From assembly GCF_009618275.1 (NCBI RefSeq), contig NZ_WIAD01000011.1, forward strand, positions 53,646 through 117,645: DNA of 64,000 nt, in the 5' to 3' direction. Positions 18,598-27,462 of this stretch are shown one piece after another. Within the stretch, counting starts at the first letter, position 1, and the number at the start of each line of letters is the position of its first letter. The notes under the pieces were generated by a model, which saw nothing but the letters and a program-made list of their open reading frames with translations, was not told the origin of the DNA and made no database searches. The position numbers were made by a program, and so were the translations under genes. The stretch comes from Roseimaritima sediminicola (GTDB lineage Bacteria; Planctomycetota; Planctomycetia; Pirellulales; Pirellulaceae).

Positions 18598-19017
18598 CTA
18601 CGGGGCGGCGCCGGTTCGCTTGTTCTTCAGGACCTTGTCCAGCACGCCGTTGATGAAGCGGGGACTGTTTTTGTCGCCGTAGCGGCTGGCCAAGGCCAGG
18701 GCTTCGGTAATGGCCACCGAGCCGGGCGTGTCGCCGAAGAGGATCTCATAGGCGCCGAGCCGCAGGATATTGCGGTCGATGATGGCCATCCGCGAGAGCG
18801 ACCAATTGGTGGTCAGCTTGCCGATCTGCTCGTCGATCTGCTGGCGGTGCTCGAGGGTTCCGACCAGCAGCTGATCCCCGAACTTCGTCAAGGCTTTGCG
18901 TCCCTGCATCCGCGAACGCAGGAAAGCGTAGGACGACTCGGGCTCACGCCCTGGATTGACGTCGGCTTCGTACAGTAACTGAAGGACGATTTCGCGGGCA
19001 CGACGCCGAGTGGCCAT
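18598..19017 (-). CDS. nusB: Transcription antitermination factor NusB
   Basis: NusB forms a heterodimer with ribosomal protein S10 on boxA RNA during rRNA transcription. 139 residues from ATG 19017 ([19 protein letters not shown]). An upstream in-frame ATG at 19074 would add 19 non-conserved residues. Conserved parts are [14 protein letters not shown] at the N-terminus, and [23 protein letters not shown] with [16 protein letters not shown] sequence ([27 protein letters not shown]) at the C-terminus. In many bacteria nusB follows ribH; here it is a lone gene flanked by repeats. Confidence 0.95.
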   Translation of the reverse strand: MATRRRAREIVLQLLYEADVNPGREPESSYAFLRSRMQGRKALTKFGDQLLVGTLEHRQQIDEQIGKLTTNWSLSRMAIIDRNILRLGAYEILFGDTPGSVAITEALALASRYGDKNSPRFINGVLDKVLKNKRTGAAP

Positions 19018-19242
19018 AGGGGACGCAGCTGTTTCTGAGACGGTAAAAGCGTGGAATAACCGGAGGAGGAACAAGGCTTGAACCTATCCGGCACGCAGCC
19101 GTTCTGGCAAGCCCCTGCAAAGTAGCTCGGCTGTCCCAGCCGAGAGCGGCGTTGGAACCGGGGGCTATCGCCCAAACGGCTCACGGCGGAGCAAAAGGCA
19201 GCACTGTCCAAACTCTGGCGAGTTCGGCTACGGCCTATGATG
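19018..19242. repeat. Intergenic repeats upstream of nusB
   Basis: Contains a CTCGGCTGTCCCAGCCGAG hairpin (about 19124-19142) and a CTGGCGAGTTCGGCTACG copy (about 19213-19230). No gene is seen. Confidence 0.7.
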
Positions 19243-21177
19243 CTACTTTTGCAAACCCTGCAGGTAGGCCAGTAGCTCGAGGACCTCATCCTGGGTGTAC
19301 TGGTCCATCAAGGCTTTGGGCATCATCGACTTGGACGTCTTGACGATGTCCTCGATGTCGTCCTGAGGGATCACCGTCGGCTCTTTGGCTTCGGGGTTTT
19401 CCACGATCGAAATCGTGTCTTTATCCTCGTCCACGACCAGTCCGGTCAGGGTGCGGCCGTCGACGGTCAGGATGACGTGCATGGCGTACTGGGGATCGAT
19501 GCGGTGTGAAGGATCGAGGATCTCACGCAGGACTGCGACCGAATCGCCTTTCCAGCGCCGGTACACATCGGTCAGCTCCGGTCCGACCGCGCCGCCATCG
19601 CCTTTGACCTTGTGGCAGTTCAAACAGGAGGCTTCGGCGAAAATCCGCTGGCCGATCTCAGGCGAACGGCCGCGGAGGCCGCCGGGCAATTGGTCTTTGA
19701 AATCCGCGACCGTCCAGGCCTGCACGAAGGAGCGGTTGCTGCCGATCGGATCCTCGGGAGGAAGCGGATCCTGCAGCCAGGCGTCCAGGTCTTCCACGAC
19801 CACCATCACGCCATACATCCGCTGCCAGTGCTGGGGGAAGGTGCACACGTACGGGTACTCGCCCGGTTCGGTGGGAGCTTCGAACGTCAGGCGATATTGT
19901 TCGTGAGCTGGGACCATGTCGGTGGCCTCGAGCACCTTCTCGGACTCCGGCACGTACTGTTTGCCCTGCCAACCGCCGGCCGGACCGACGGCCAAGCCCA
20001 TCATGGCGACTTCCTTGAGGGCGCCGGGAACGGTCAACACCAGGTTGTGCGGCATCAGGTCTTCGTTGTCCAGCACGATTTGCACCGGACGTCCGGCTTC
20101 GACGGCAAAGTAGTTGGTGTCGTACCGCATCTCTTCTTCGATCGTCTTGATGCGGATGACGCGGACCGTCACGGCCCGCAACCGCTCGCGATAGGCGCGG
20201 GACTCGCTGGCGGAGACCGCCACCAACGACTGATCGGCCAACTGCATCGCATCGATAAAGGCGTCGCTGGTGCGATCGTCGGCGGGCGTGTTTTCGGCGT
20301 AGGCGACCAGCCGGCCCAGCAGGGTCGCCGCGGTGGCGGCGTCACGTTGTTCGGTAGGGATCTGCAGCATCCCCGCGACGGCAGCTTCGCGGAGACGGGC
20401 ATCCTCGAACAGAGCCGCCAGCGTGGCAAAGGTTTCGCTCTGCCGGTGAGGGATCACCGCCAGGGCCGAGATCGCCGCTCGCTGCACCGCCACGGCGTCA
20501 GCCTCCAGCTGACCGGCGGCGAACTCCCGCATCGACGGCTCGATCTGTCGCTGCGGCACCAGGCGGAGCGAACGCAGCAGGTCGACCGTGGCCGGGGCGT
20601 CGTCGGCTTGGGTGATCGCTTGCTGGACACTGCCGGCGGTCAAAAGGGCCGCGAAGGCGGTCCGCCGCAGAATGGAACGGTCGGATTCGGTCGCGGCGAT
20701 CAGCTGGGCGCTGTGCTCTTTCAGTTGCTCCTGCGGTTGCTGCAGAACCATCCGGGCCAGTTCGCCGGCGGTCCGCTGCGTCTGGCGATCGGTGCCATCG
20801 ACTTCGGCCAGAGCTTCCAGCAGAACCTCCACGGGATCGCTTTGCTTTATTTTTGCCAGTGCCGCCACCGCTTCCTCGCGGTACTGCGGAGACATTCCGG
20901 CCCGGGTCAGGATGGCCGTATAGACCGGAACGTACTTGGCGTCACTGTCGGCTCGTTCGACCATCAACAGCCGCTCGTTGTCCAGCCGTTTTAATTGATA
21001 CGCAACAATCCGCGGACTCTTATCCAGGAACACCTTGGGCGGTTTGACGTCGCGCGCCGGCGACGACGTACCGTGGCCATGGCCGTGCTGCGAATGGTCC
21101 TGTGCCAACAGGGCGGTCTGGTAGAGAACGCCGAACGCGAGCGCAACAGCCACAACGGTAGGACGGGGTGTCAGCAT
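19243..21177 (-). CDS. Exported cupredoxin/HEAT/cytochrome c protein
   Basis: 644 residues from ATG 21177 (MLTPRPTVVAVALAFGVLYQ, signal peptide, then a His-rich HSQHGHGHG). Residues about 70-330 are helical HEAT-like repeats. About residues 350-450 form a blue-copper domain: PHNLV supplies the first His, and VCTFPQHWQRM supplies Cys, His and a possible Met ligand. Near residue 520, CLNCHK is a haem c site, followed by the planctomycete haem-domain pattern ILDPSHRIDPQY and VDGRTLTGLV. The protein therefore probably shuttles electrons in the periplasm. It follows the SGNH-dehydrogenase gene on the same strand, separated by a repeat array, and is likely its electron acceptor (inference). Confidence 0.88.
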   Translation of the reverse strand: MLTPRPTVVAVALAFGVLYQTALLAQDHSQHGHGHGTSSPARDVKPPKVFLDKSPRIVAYQLKRLDNERLLMVERADSDAKYVPVYTAILTRAGMSPQYREEAVAALAKIKQSDPVEVLLEALAEVDGTDRQTQRTAGELARMVLQQPQEQLKEHSAQLIAATESDRSILRRTAFAALLTAGSVQQAITQADDAPATVDLLRSLRLVPQRQIEPSMREFAAGQLEADAVAVQRAAISALAVIPHRQSETFATLAALFEDARLREAAVAGMLQIPTEQRDAATAATLLGRLVAYAENTPADDRTSDAFIDAMQLADQSLVAVSASESRAYRERLRAVTVRVIRIKTIEEEMRYDTNYFAVEAGRPVQIVLDNEDLMPHNLVLTVPGALKEVAMMGLAVGPAGGWQGKQYVPESEKVLEATDMVPAHEQYRLTFEAPTEPGEYPYVCTFPQHWQRMYGVMVVVEDLDAWLQDPLPPEDPIGSNRSFVQAWTVADFKDQLPGGLRGRSPEIGQRIFAEASCLNCHKVKGDGGAVGPELTDVYRRWKGDSVAVLREILDPSHRIDPQYAMHVILTVDGRTLTGLVVDEDKDTISIVENPEAKEPTVIPQDDIEDIVKTSKSMMPKALMDQYTQDEVLELLAYLQGLQK

Positions 21178-21212
21178 CTTGGGTACGTGCAAAGGAGGAT
21201 GGGAGGGTCTGC

Positions 21213-21522
21213 CACAAAGTCGCTCGGCTGTCCCAGCCGAGAACAGACACGGTTCACAGGCTGGAAGCCTATGCCACAAAGTCGCTCGGCTGTCCCAGCC
21301 GAGAACAGACACGGTTCACAGGCTGGAAGCCTATGCCACAGAGTCGCTCGGCTGTCCCAGCCGAGAACAGACACGGTTCACAGGCTGGAAGCCTATGCCA
21401 CAAAGTCGCTCGGCTGTCCCAGCCGAGAACAGACACTGCTCACAGGCTGGAAGCCTATGCCACAAAGTCGCTCGGCTGTCCCAGCCGAGAACAGACACGG
21501 TTCACAGGCTGGAAGCCTATGC
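21213..21522. repeat. Tandem array of five 62-bp composite repeats
   Basis: Five head-to-tail units starting at 21213, 21275, 21337, 21399 and 21461. Each unit joins two palindromes that also occur alone elsewhere: CTCGGCTGTCCCAGCCGAG and ACAGGCTGGAAGCCTATGCC. The units are almost identical (single-base differences such as CACAAAG/CACAGAG). No stop codon occurs within the units in several frames, so spurious ORFs cross it. A CTGGCGAGTTCAGCTACG copy follows at about 21537-21556. The array lies between two genes of one apparent operon. Confidence 0.93.
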
Positions 21523-21560
21523 CACTGGTCCAAACTCTGGCGAGTTCAGCTACGGGCTGG

Positions 21561-24263
21561 TTACATTTCTAGCGTTTGCATGGTTTCGTCCAGGGTGTAC
21601 TGGAGGTAGTCGTCCATGTCGTGCTCGAGCACTTCCAGGGCGATCTCGATCGCTTCGTCTCCGTCGAAGAAGCTCAGCCCCCGGACCGCTTCCAAACGCA
21701 CTCGAGGGTGCTCGTCGTTCACCCGCTGCTGCAGCGCGGCCAAAGGCGCGTCGACCTGATCTCGCCAGCTGACCAGCACCCGCACGGCCGCCGCGCGAGC
21801 GCGATGGTCGTCACAGGTCAGCAGTTTGCCCAGCAGTTCTGGTTCGATGTGGTTCTGCGTCTGGTAGGCCCAGAGGGCTTCCAACAGATGATGCGTGTTG
21901 GCCGCGTTCGGCTGGCCGAGGGTCGCCGTCCAGTGATCCAGGGCCGTGACCACCTGGTCGCTGTCACGCTGGGCCAGTTCACGACGCACGCGGTAGCGGG
22001 TGCGATTCTCCGGCTCTTTGAGCAGTTCGAGCAGCTGATCGAGCGGAGCACCGGCGATCTTCGGCGGGGTCAGCAGCGGGCGGTCCTTGTAGGTCACTCG
22101 CCAGATACGACCGTGCGAGTGATCGCGATTGGGATCCCGCAGGTTGTGTTGCAAGTGACCGATCAGGGCGTTGTGCCAGTCGACGATGTAGAGGGCTCCG
22201 TCGGGCCCGAACTGCAGGTCGATCGGACGGAAGTTCCCGTCCTCGCTGGACACCAACGCCAGGACCTCTTTGCCGTCGTAGCCGGATCCATCTTCGCTTT
22301 CGCTGATCGTATGGTTCAGGATCGCCCGTTCGCCGATCACGTTAGCCAACAGGAAGTTGCCCTGGATGTCCTCGGGGAAGTGTCGACTGCTGACCAATTC
22401 ACAGCCGGCCGAAGGACGAATGCGTTTGGGATAGAACGTGGGGTGGCTGTATTTGGGATCGCCACCGGCCAACGACGAGACGCGCCGATGCTGGGCACCG
22501 CCGGGATGTTTCCGTGGATACTCGACGTGACCGGTCAGCGGAGCCGCCCAGTAGCTGAAGCCCGGCGAAGCGTCGGCGACAAAGTCCTGGCCCCAATAAT
22601 TGAAGACGTGGCCCCAAGGGTTGGCAAAAGCAAACGAGATGTACGCGCCGAATTCTTCGGTACGAGGATCGTATTGCCAGACACCGGCTTCGGCCATGCG
22701 CGTCAGTCCGTAGGGGCTTTCGATCTGCGAAAATTTGAACGTGCCCTCCTGAAAGAACAACTGCCCGCCGGGCCCCCAGGTGAAGGCGGCCAGACCGTGA
22801 TGGGAATCGGCCGAATCGAATCCGATCAAGCGGCGTTCGATGTGATCCGCTTTGCCATCGCCGTCGGTATCTTTGGCGAACAGCACGTCGGGCTGCTGGG
22901 CAATGAACGCGCCGCCACGACCGATTTCGAATCCGGTGGGCTGGTGCAGTCCATCGGCAAAGACGCGGCAGTCATCGGCGCGGCCGTCGCCGTCTTCGTC
23001 GCTGAGGATCAGCAGTTTGTCGTCCAGCTTGGTCTTGGGTTTCCAGTGCGGGTACGAGGCCATGGTGGCCACCCACATGCGTCCCTCGCTATCGAAATTC
23101 AGAGCGACGGGGTTGGCCAGTTCGGGAAACTGCTCTTCCGAAGCGAACAAATTGATTTCGTACCCCGGCAGCAACTTAAACAGCTTCTGCTGGGCTTCGG
23201 CGTTCAAGTAGTCCAGCGACCCCAGCTTGCCGCGGCGGGCGTTGGGATCGTTGGGGATACCCACATTGGTTTTGGGATTGATAAAGGGCAGGGTGTTGCT
23301 GTCGTCGACTTCGTCGGGCACCTGCTCGCCTTGGGCGATGGCCCAGATGCGTTGGTCGCGGTTGGCGGTCATCTGGTCCAGGATGACGCGTTCGCGTTCC
23401 ATCACGTCGCGGTTGCGATAGGTCCCATCGAAGCCGGCTCGACCGCGATCGCCGTAGATCGAGTAACCGTTGACCGCACGGTAACGATGCCACCAATGAA
23501 AGTTCTTGTCGTCGATCTCCGCTCGCAGCGTTTCGTTGATCTGCTCCGGTCCGCCTTCGCCAAACAGCCCTTGGTCCAGAATGGGAGCCAGGGCCCGGTA
23601 ACCGTGCTCGTTCAGGTGGCAACCGTTCAGGGTCAGCTGCTGATCCGACTGGGCGAACAACTGCTTGGTGGGCGTAAAGATGTCGACAAAACCGACGTTC
23701 GTCTTCTCGGCCACTTCCGCCATCGCCGCAGTGTAGGCCGCCAGTCGCTGGTTGTGTTCGGTGCCGTCGGGCAGGTTCGGGTTGCCGGTGTCTTCAAAGG
23801 CGATGGGCGAAACCAGCACGATGCGGGGCGGACCGGAACCGCTGTAGCTCTGCTGCCGAGTGTGCTGGACGGTCTGCTGCAGGCTGTCGGCAAAGGACTG
23901 CAAGCCCGCTTGGCCGTCGAAGGATTCGTTGTAGCCGAAGAAGAACAGGACGACCGACGCTTTGCTGTGGGCGAGGTGCGTATCGGGCTCGCCGAAGTTC
24001 TTCGAACGCAGACGCACGTCCGGCTCGTCGCCCGGGAAACACAGGTTGCGAACGGCCAACTGTTTGCCGGGGAAACGTTGATACAGCAGGGTTTCCCAGA
24101 AGTTCTGGTGCTGCATCCGTTCCCCCAAAGCGTTGCCGACCAGGCAAATTTGGTCGCCCTGTTTGACCTCCAGTTCCGCGGAAGTCGCTCTGGAGACACA
24201 GGAAAAGGAACCGACGAGGGCCGCCAACGAGATCGTCGCCAACATTCTGCGTGTGGATTTCAT
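21561..24263 (-). CDS. SGNH-hydrolase / PVC-type membrane-bound dehydrogenase fusion with HEAT repeats
   Basis: 900 residues. Signal peptide (MKSTRRMLATISLAALVGSF). Residues about 32-235 form an SGNH (GDSL-like) domain: QICLVGNALGERMQ, FFGYNESFDG and the terminal NGCHLNEHGY, where the usual catalytic Asp before His is Asn. Residues about 340-720 are a beta-propeller of the PVC dehydrogenase type (WVATMASYPHW, DEDGDGRADDCRVFADGL, GPDGALYIVDWHNALIGHLQ). HEAT-like helices fill 740-890. It lacks the CxxCH haem segment that usually follows in single-chain relatives; the haem is on the next gene. The start ATG 24263 follows a purine-rich leader. Confidence 0.88.
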   Translation of the reverse strand: MKSTRRMLATISLAALVGSFSCVSRATSAELEVKQGDQICLVGNALGERMQHQNFWETLLYQRFPGKQLAVRNLCFPGDEPDVRLRSKNFGEPDTHLAHSKASVVLFFFGYNESFDGQAGLQSFADSLQQTVQHTRQQSYSGSGPPRIVLVSPIAFEDTGNPNLPDGTEHNQRLAAYTAAMAEVAEKTNVGFVDIFTPTKQLFAQSDQQLTLNGCHLNEHGYRALAPILDQGLFGEGGPEQINETLRAEIDDKNFHWWHRYRAVNGYSIYGDRGRAGFDGTYRNRDVMERERVILDQMTANRDQRIWAIAQGEQVPDEVDDSNTLPFINPKTNVGIPNDPNARRGKLGSLDYLNAEAQQKLFKLLPGYEINLFASEEQFPELANPVALNFDSEGRMWVATMASYPHWKPKTKLDDKLLILSDEDGDGRADDCRVFADGLHQPTGFEIGRGGAFIAQQPDVLFAKDTDGDGKADHIERRLIGFDSADSHHGLAAFTWGPGGQLFFQEGTFKFSQIESPYGLTRMAEAGVWQYDPRTEEFGAYISFAFANPWGHVFNYWGQDFVADASPGFSYWAAPLTGHVEYPRKHPGGAQHRRVSSLAGGDPKYSHPTFYPKRIRPSAGCELVSSRHFPEDIQGNFLLANVIGERAILNHTISESEDGSGYDGKEVLALVSSEDGNFRPIDLQFGPDGALYIVDWHNALIGHLQHNLRDPNRDHSHGRIWRVTYKDRPLLTPPKIAGAPLDQLLELLKEPENRTRYRVRRELAQRDSDQVVTALDHWTATLGQPNAANTHHLLEALWAYQTQNHIEPELLGKLLTCDDHRARAAAVRVLVSWRDQVDAPLAALQQRVNDEHPRVRLEAVRGLSFFDGDEAIEIALEVLEHDMDDYLQYTLDETMQTLEM

Positions 24264-24405
24264 AAAGCGATCGGAAGGGGAGGAAAGGGAAGGGAAGGAG
24301 CTTCATTCTAATCACCTCCGGCACCCGGGGGACGATCCCCTGCTGCCCCTGCAGACAAATCGCGATGGCCTCAACGTCGGAGAATCCGCAGGTCGGAGAA
24401 CCAGC

Positions 24406-25344
24406 TTAGCGGGCAGCCAGGCGGACGGCCAAACGGACCGCTTCGATCAGGCTCTGATGGCTGGCGCGTCCCTGCCAGGCGATATCCAGAGCGGTCCCGT
24501 GATCGACCGAGGTGCGGACGATGGGCAGGCCCAGGGTGACGTTCACCGCATCATCGAAGGCCAGCGTTTTCAGGGGGATCAGCCCCTGATCGTGATACAT
24601 GCATACGTACACGTCCAGTTCGCGGCGCCGCGCGGCGGTAAAGGCCGTGTCCGGCGGAAGCGGTCCTTCGACCGGAATGCCTTCGGCCCGCGCCTGATCG
24701 ATCGCCGGTTGAATGATGCGAGATTCTTCACCGTCCCCGAACATACCTTGCTCGCCAGCGTGGGGATTCAGGCCACACACGCCGACCCGAGCCGCAGTGC
24801 CGCGCAGCAGAGACACCGTCCGATGAGCTTTGCGGATCGCGTCCAGCACCGTTTCACGGCTCAGCAGCCGCGGCACTTCGGCATATCCGACATGGACCGT
24901 CACCAAGACACAGCTGATCGATTCGGCGGTCAACATCATTTTCACGTCAGCCACGTTTGTCCGCTGGGCCAGCAGTTCGGTGTGTCCGGGAAAGGGGATC
25001 CCGGCGGCATGCCAGGCTTCCTTTTGAATCGGACCGGTCACGATCCCTGCGACTTGGCCGGCCATGGCCAGTTCGATCGCGCGGACGACATAGGCGAAGG
25101 AGGCTCGGCCGGTCGCGGCGGTGGTGCGGCCGGGCTGGATGGCCGCGTCCAGCTCCACCGGCTCGTCGACCGGAACGTCGGGCACAGGCAACCGCAACCG
25201 CTCGGCGACGGTTTGCCAAACCGCGGGGCTGCCGATCAAACGCGGCCGGCAGATTCTCTGCACGTGCGGAATCGCTTTGAGGGCGACCTCGGGCCCGATT
25301 CCGGCCGGATCGCCCATCGTGATGGCTATTTCGGGCAGCGACAT
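24406..25344 (-). CDS. pdxA: 4-hydroxythreonine-4-phosphate dehydrogenase
   Basis: PdxA oxidises 4-phosphohydroxy-L-threonine in the DXP-dependent pathway to pyridoxal phosphate, in the cytoplasm. 312 residues, slightly shorter than the ~330 of E. coli PdxA. Typical motifs are IAITMGDPAGIGPE at the N-terminus, VCGLNPHAGEQGMFG, CMYHDQGLIPLK (metal-binding His) and RTSVDHGTALDIAW. The start is ATG 25344. It is flanked by repeat tracts on the upstream side and is probably a single transcription unit, 142 bp from the next gene. Confidence 0.96.
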   Translation of the reverse strand: MSLPEIAITMGDPAGIGPEVALKAIPHVQRICRPRLIGSPAVWQTVAERLRLPVPDVPVDEPVELDAAIQPGRTTAATGRASFAYVVRAIELAMAGQVAGIVTGPIQKEAWHAAGIPFPGHTELLAQRTNVADVKMMLTAESISCVLVTVHVGYAEVPRLLSRETVLDAIRKAHRTVSLLRGTAARVGVCGLNPHAGEQGMFGDGEESRIIQPAIDQARAEGIPVEGPLPPDTAFTAARRRELDVYVCMYHDQGLIPLKTLAFDDAVNVTLGLPIVRTSVDHGTALDIAWQGRASHQSLIEAVRLAVRLAAR

Positions 25345-25743
25345 TTTGTCTCGCGGGGTAGGGAGTGCAGACGTTCCTCATAAGGTAACGCAGTGACCGT
25401 GGCCTGGGCCGAAAGCCTATGCCACAAAGTAGCTCGGCTGTCCCAGCCGAGAACAGCCAGGTTTCACAGGCTGGAAGCCTATGCCACTGTTCACAGGCTG
25501 GAAGCCTATGCCACTGTTCACAGGCTGGAAGCCTATGCCACTGTTCACAGGCTGGAAGCCTATGCCACTGTTCACAGGCTGGAAGCCTATGCCACTGTCT
25601 ACTGGCCGAAAGCCTATGCCACAATTGCGGCTCGCTGCTTGCCATCCGGATCGAGCTGAAGCAAAATGGGGTCGTCCCACTTCGCGCCGCTTCTGGTCGG
25701 CTCCGCCTTTCTATCCTCTGCTTCATTCTTCGGACCCCCTCGC
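25345..25743. repeat. Repeat-filled spacer with five tandem 27-bp units
   Basis: Between the divergent pdxA and phosphatase genes. A CTCGGCTGTCCCAGCCGAG palindrome lies at about 25433-25451. Five 27-bp units (ACAGGCTGGAAGCCTATGCC plus ACTGTTC) start at 25466, 25493, 25520, 25547 and 25574. Degenerate GCCGAAAGCCTATGCCAC copies flank the array at about 25407 and 25605. As 27 is a multiple of three, the array is open in several frames; these are not genes. Confidence 0.92.
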
Positions 25744-27396
25744 ATGCCCCGCTATTGTTTGTCGTTTGTTGCCCTCTCTACCTTCTCTCTAGGGATGCTG
25801 GTCGCGGCGGCCACCGCCTCCGAACCGCGGGTGGATCCACAGGCCGAGACGGATAAGCCCGATCCGATGCGCCAGCTGCAGACCGCCGCGATGGAAGACG
25901 GTCAAGGCGCGTTCGGCCACTGGGGAGCGATCAGCGAACAGTACTCCAGCTGGACCAACCACTCGAACCGGTTGATCCCGATGTACACCTTCGGCATCGA
26001 CCTGGACACCCTGCGTGAAGAGGGCAGTGCCTACGCCGACGAAGCTCGCCTGAAGCAGCTGTACGGCAAGGTACCCGAAGGCACGCTGAACCCGGAGGCA
26101 AAGTATTTTGACCAAACCGACGTCTACCGGTTGCAACTGCAGGCGGTCGAAGCCGGCAAGCGGCATGTGATCCTGGTCGTCTTCGATGGGATGGACTGGC
26201 AGACCACGCGGGCGGCCAGTCTGTACAAGCAGGGGGCGGTCCAGTACGACAGCGGCCGCGGCACGGGTTTGCTGTTTCAGGACTACCGCGGCGGCCCGAC
26301 CGACTTTGGTTTCTTTGTCACTTCGCCGCTGCTGGGCGGACTGGAAACCGACGTGAACGTTCAAGTCGTCCTCGGCGGCGACAAGCCGTCCACCGGCGGC
26401 TACGATCCGTCGCTGGGCGGCAGTACCCCCTGGCAACGCCCGGCCTCGCCGCAGTACCCGATCGGCCTGGATCGCACGCGTCCGCACACCGTGACCGACA
26501 GCGCGTCCTCGGCGACGTCGCTGACGGCGGGCATTAAAACCTACAACGCTTCGATCAACGTTGCGGCCGATGGCGAACAGGTCGAACCGATCGCTCGCAA
26601 ACTGCAGCGGAAACGCGGCTTTGCCGTCGGCGCCGTGTCCAGCGTCCCGGTCAGTCACGCCACGATGGGTGCGACCTACGCCAACAATGTCAGCCGCGGA
26701 GATTACCAGGACATCTCGCGCGACCTGCTGGGCGTGCGTTCGGTGGCACACCGCAGCGAAGCGTTGCCCGGCGTGGACGTCTTGCTGGGAGGCGGCTGGG
26801 GCGAAGAGGCGGAAACCGCCAAGGGTCAGGGCGAAAACTATTTGCCCGGTAACAAATACATCCACCAAACCGACCTGGACCAAGTCGAAAGCAACGGCGC
26901 GGTGGTCGTCCAGCGAACGCCGGGACGCGCCGGCGACGAAGTGCTCAGCGAAGCCGCCGCCAAAGCGGCTGCCGAAAAACGACGTCTGGTTGGCGTCTTT
27001 GGAACCAAGCGTGGGCACCTGCCGTTTCAGACCGCCGATGGTCAGTACAACCCGACGGTCGACATGAAAGGCGGCGAGACCTACACGGCCGCCGACGTCC
27101 AGGAAAACCCCACGCTTGCGGACATGACCACCGCCGCCCTCCAGGTCCTGGAGCAGAACGAAGAAGGGTTCTGGTTGTTGGTCGAAGCCGGCGATGTCGA
27201 CTGGGCCAACCACGCCAACAACCTGGACGATTCGATCGGCGCGGTGCTCAGCGGTGACGCGGCCTTTGCCGCCATCGTTCGCTGGGTCGAACAGCGTCAG
27301 GGCTGGGACGATACGGCCGTCATCCTCACGGCCGACCATGGACATTATTTCATCATGACCGACCCCCAGGCAATCGCCGACGCCGGGAAGAAATAA
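25744..27396 (+). CDS. Alkaline phosphatase (PhoA-type fold)
   Basis: 550 residues from ATG 25744 (MPRYCLSFVALSTFSLGMLVAAATA, signal peptide), so periplasmic or outer. Family features in order: VVFDGMDWQTTRAASL (metal-binding Asp), TVTDSASSATSLTAGIKT (nucleophile Ser in DSA/S), PVSHATMGATYANN, VEAGDVDWANHANN (metal Asp/His) and LTADHGHYF (metal Asp-His). It releases phosphate from monoesters. The sequence ends only 18 residues after DHGH, without the C-terminal His that completes the first zinc site in E. coli PhoA. A dispersed repeat begins about 10 bp after the stop. Either this is normal for the subfamily or the tail was lost. Confidence 0.88.
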   Translation: MPRYCLSFVALSTFSLGMLVAAATASEPRVDPQAETDKPDPMRQLQTAAMEDGQGAFGHWGAISEQYSSWTNHSNRLIPMYTFGIDLDTLREEGSAYADEARLKQLYGKVPEGTLNPEAKYFDQTDVYRLQLQAVEAGKRHVILVVFDGMDWQTTRAASLYKQGAVQYDSGRGTGLLFQDYRGGPTDFGFFVTSPLLGGLETDVNVQVVLGGDKPSTGGYDPSLGGSTPWQRPASPQYPIGLDRTRPHTVTDSASSATSLTAGIKTYNASINVAADGEQVEPIARKLQRKRGFAVGAVSSVPVSHATMGATYANNVSRGDYQDISRDLLGVRSVAHRSEALPGVDVLLGGGWGEEAETAKGQGENYLPGNKYIHQTDLDQVESNGAVVVQRTPGRAGDEVLSEAAAKAAAEKRRLVGVFGTKRGHLPFQTADGQYNPTVDMKGGETYTAADVQENPTLADMTTAALQVLEQNEEGFWLLVEAGDVDWANHANNLDDSIGAVLSGDAAFAAIVRWVEQRQGWDDTAVILTADHGHYFIMTDPQAIADAGKK

Positions 27397-27404
27397 CCCG
27401 CGGC

Positions 27405-27440
27405 TGAACTCGCCAGAGTTTGGACGAGATCAGCTACCGT
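27405..27440. repeat. CTGGCGAG-family repeat after the phosphatase gene
   Basis: An inverted copy (CTGAACTCGCCAGAGTTTGG) directly followed by a degenerate GAGATCAGCTACCG end fills the 66 bp between the convergent phosphatase and thrS genes. Confidence 0.65.
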
Positions 27441-27462
27441 AGCATCACCCCGGAACGAGCCC

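Noticed and set aside
21213..21522. CRISPR array
   Set aside because: The units are contiguous 62-bp tandem copies without unique spacers, and no cas gene is nearby.
20995..21609. ORFs made of repeated SAVPAENRHGSQAGSLCH-like text
   Set aside because: They are translations of the 62-bp repeat array, which happens to be free of stop codons.
21576..24311. A 911-codon open frame on the plus strand
   Set aside because: It is the antisense of the SGNH-dehydrogenase gene. The opposite frame has recognisable domains; the plus-strand product is composed of low-information residues typical of GC-rich shadow frames.
25393..25856. Small protein with repeated CHCSQAGSL units
   Set aside because: It is the translation of the 27-bp array between pdxA and the phosphatase gene.
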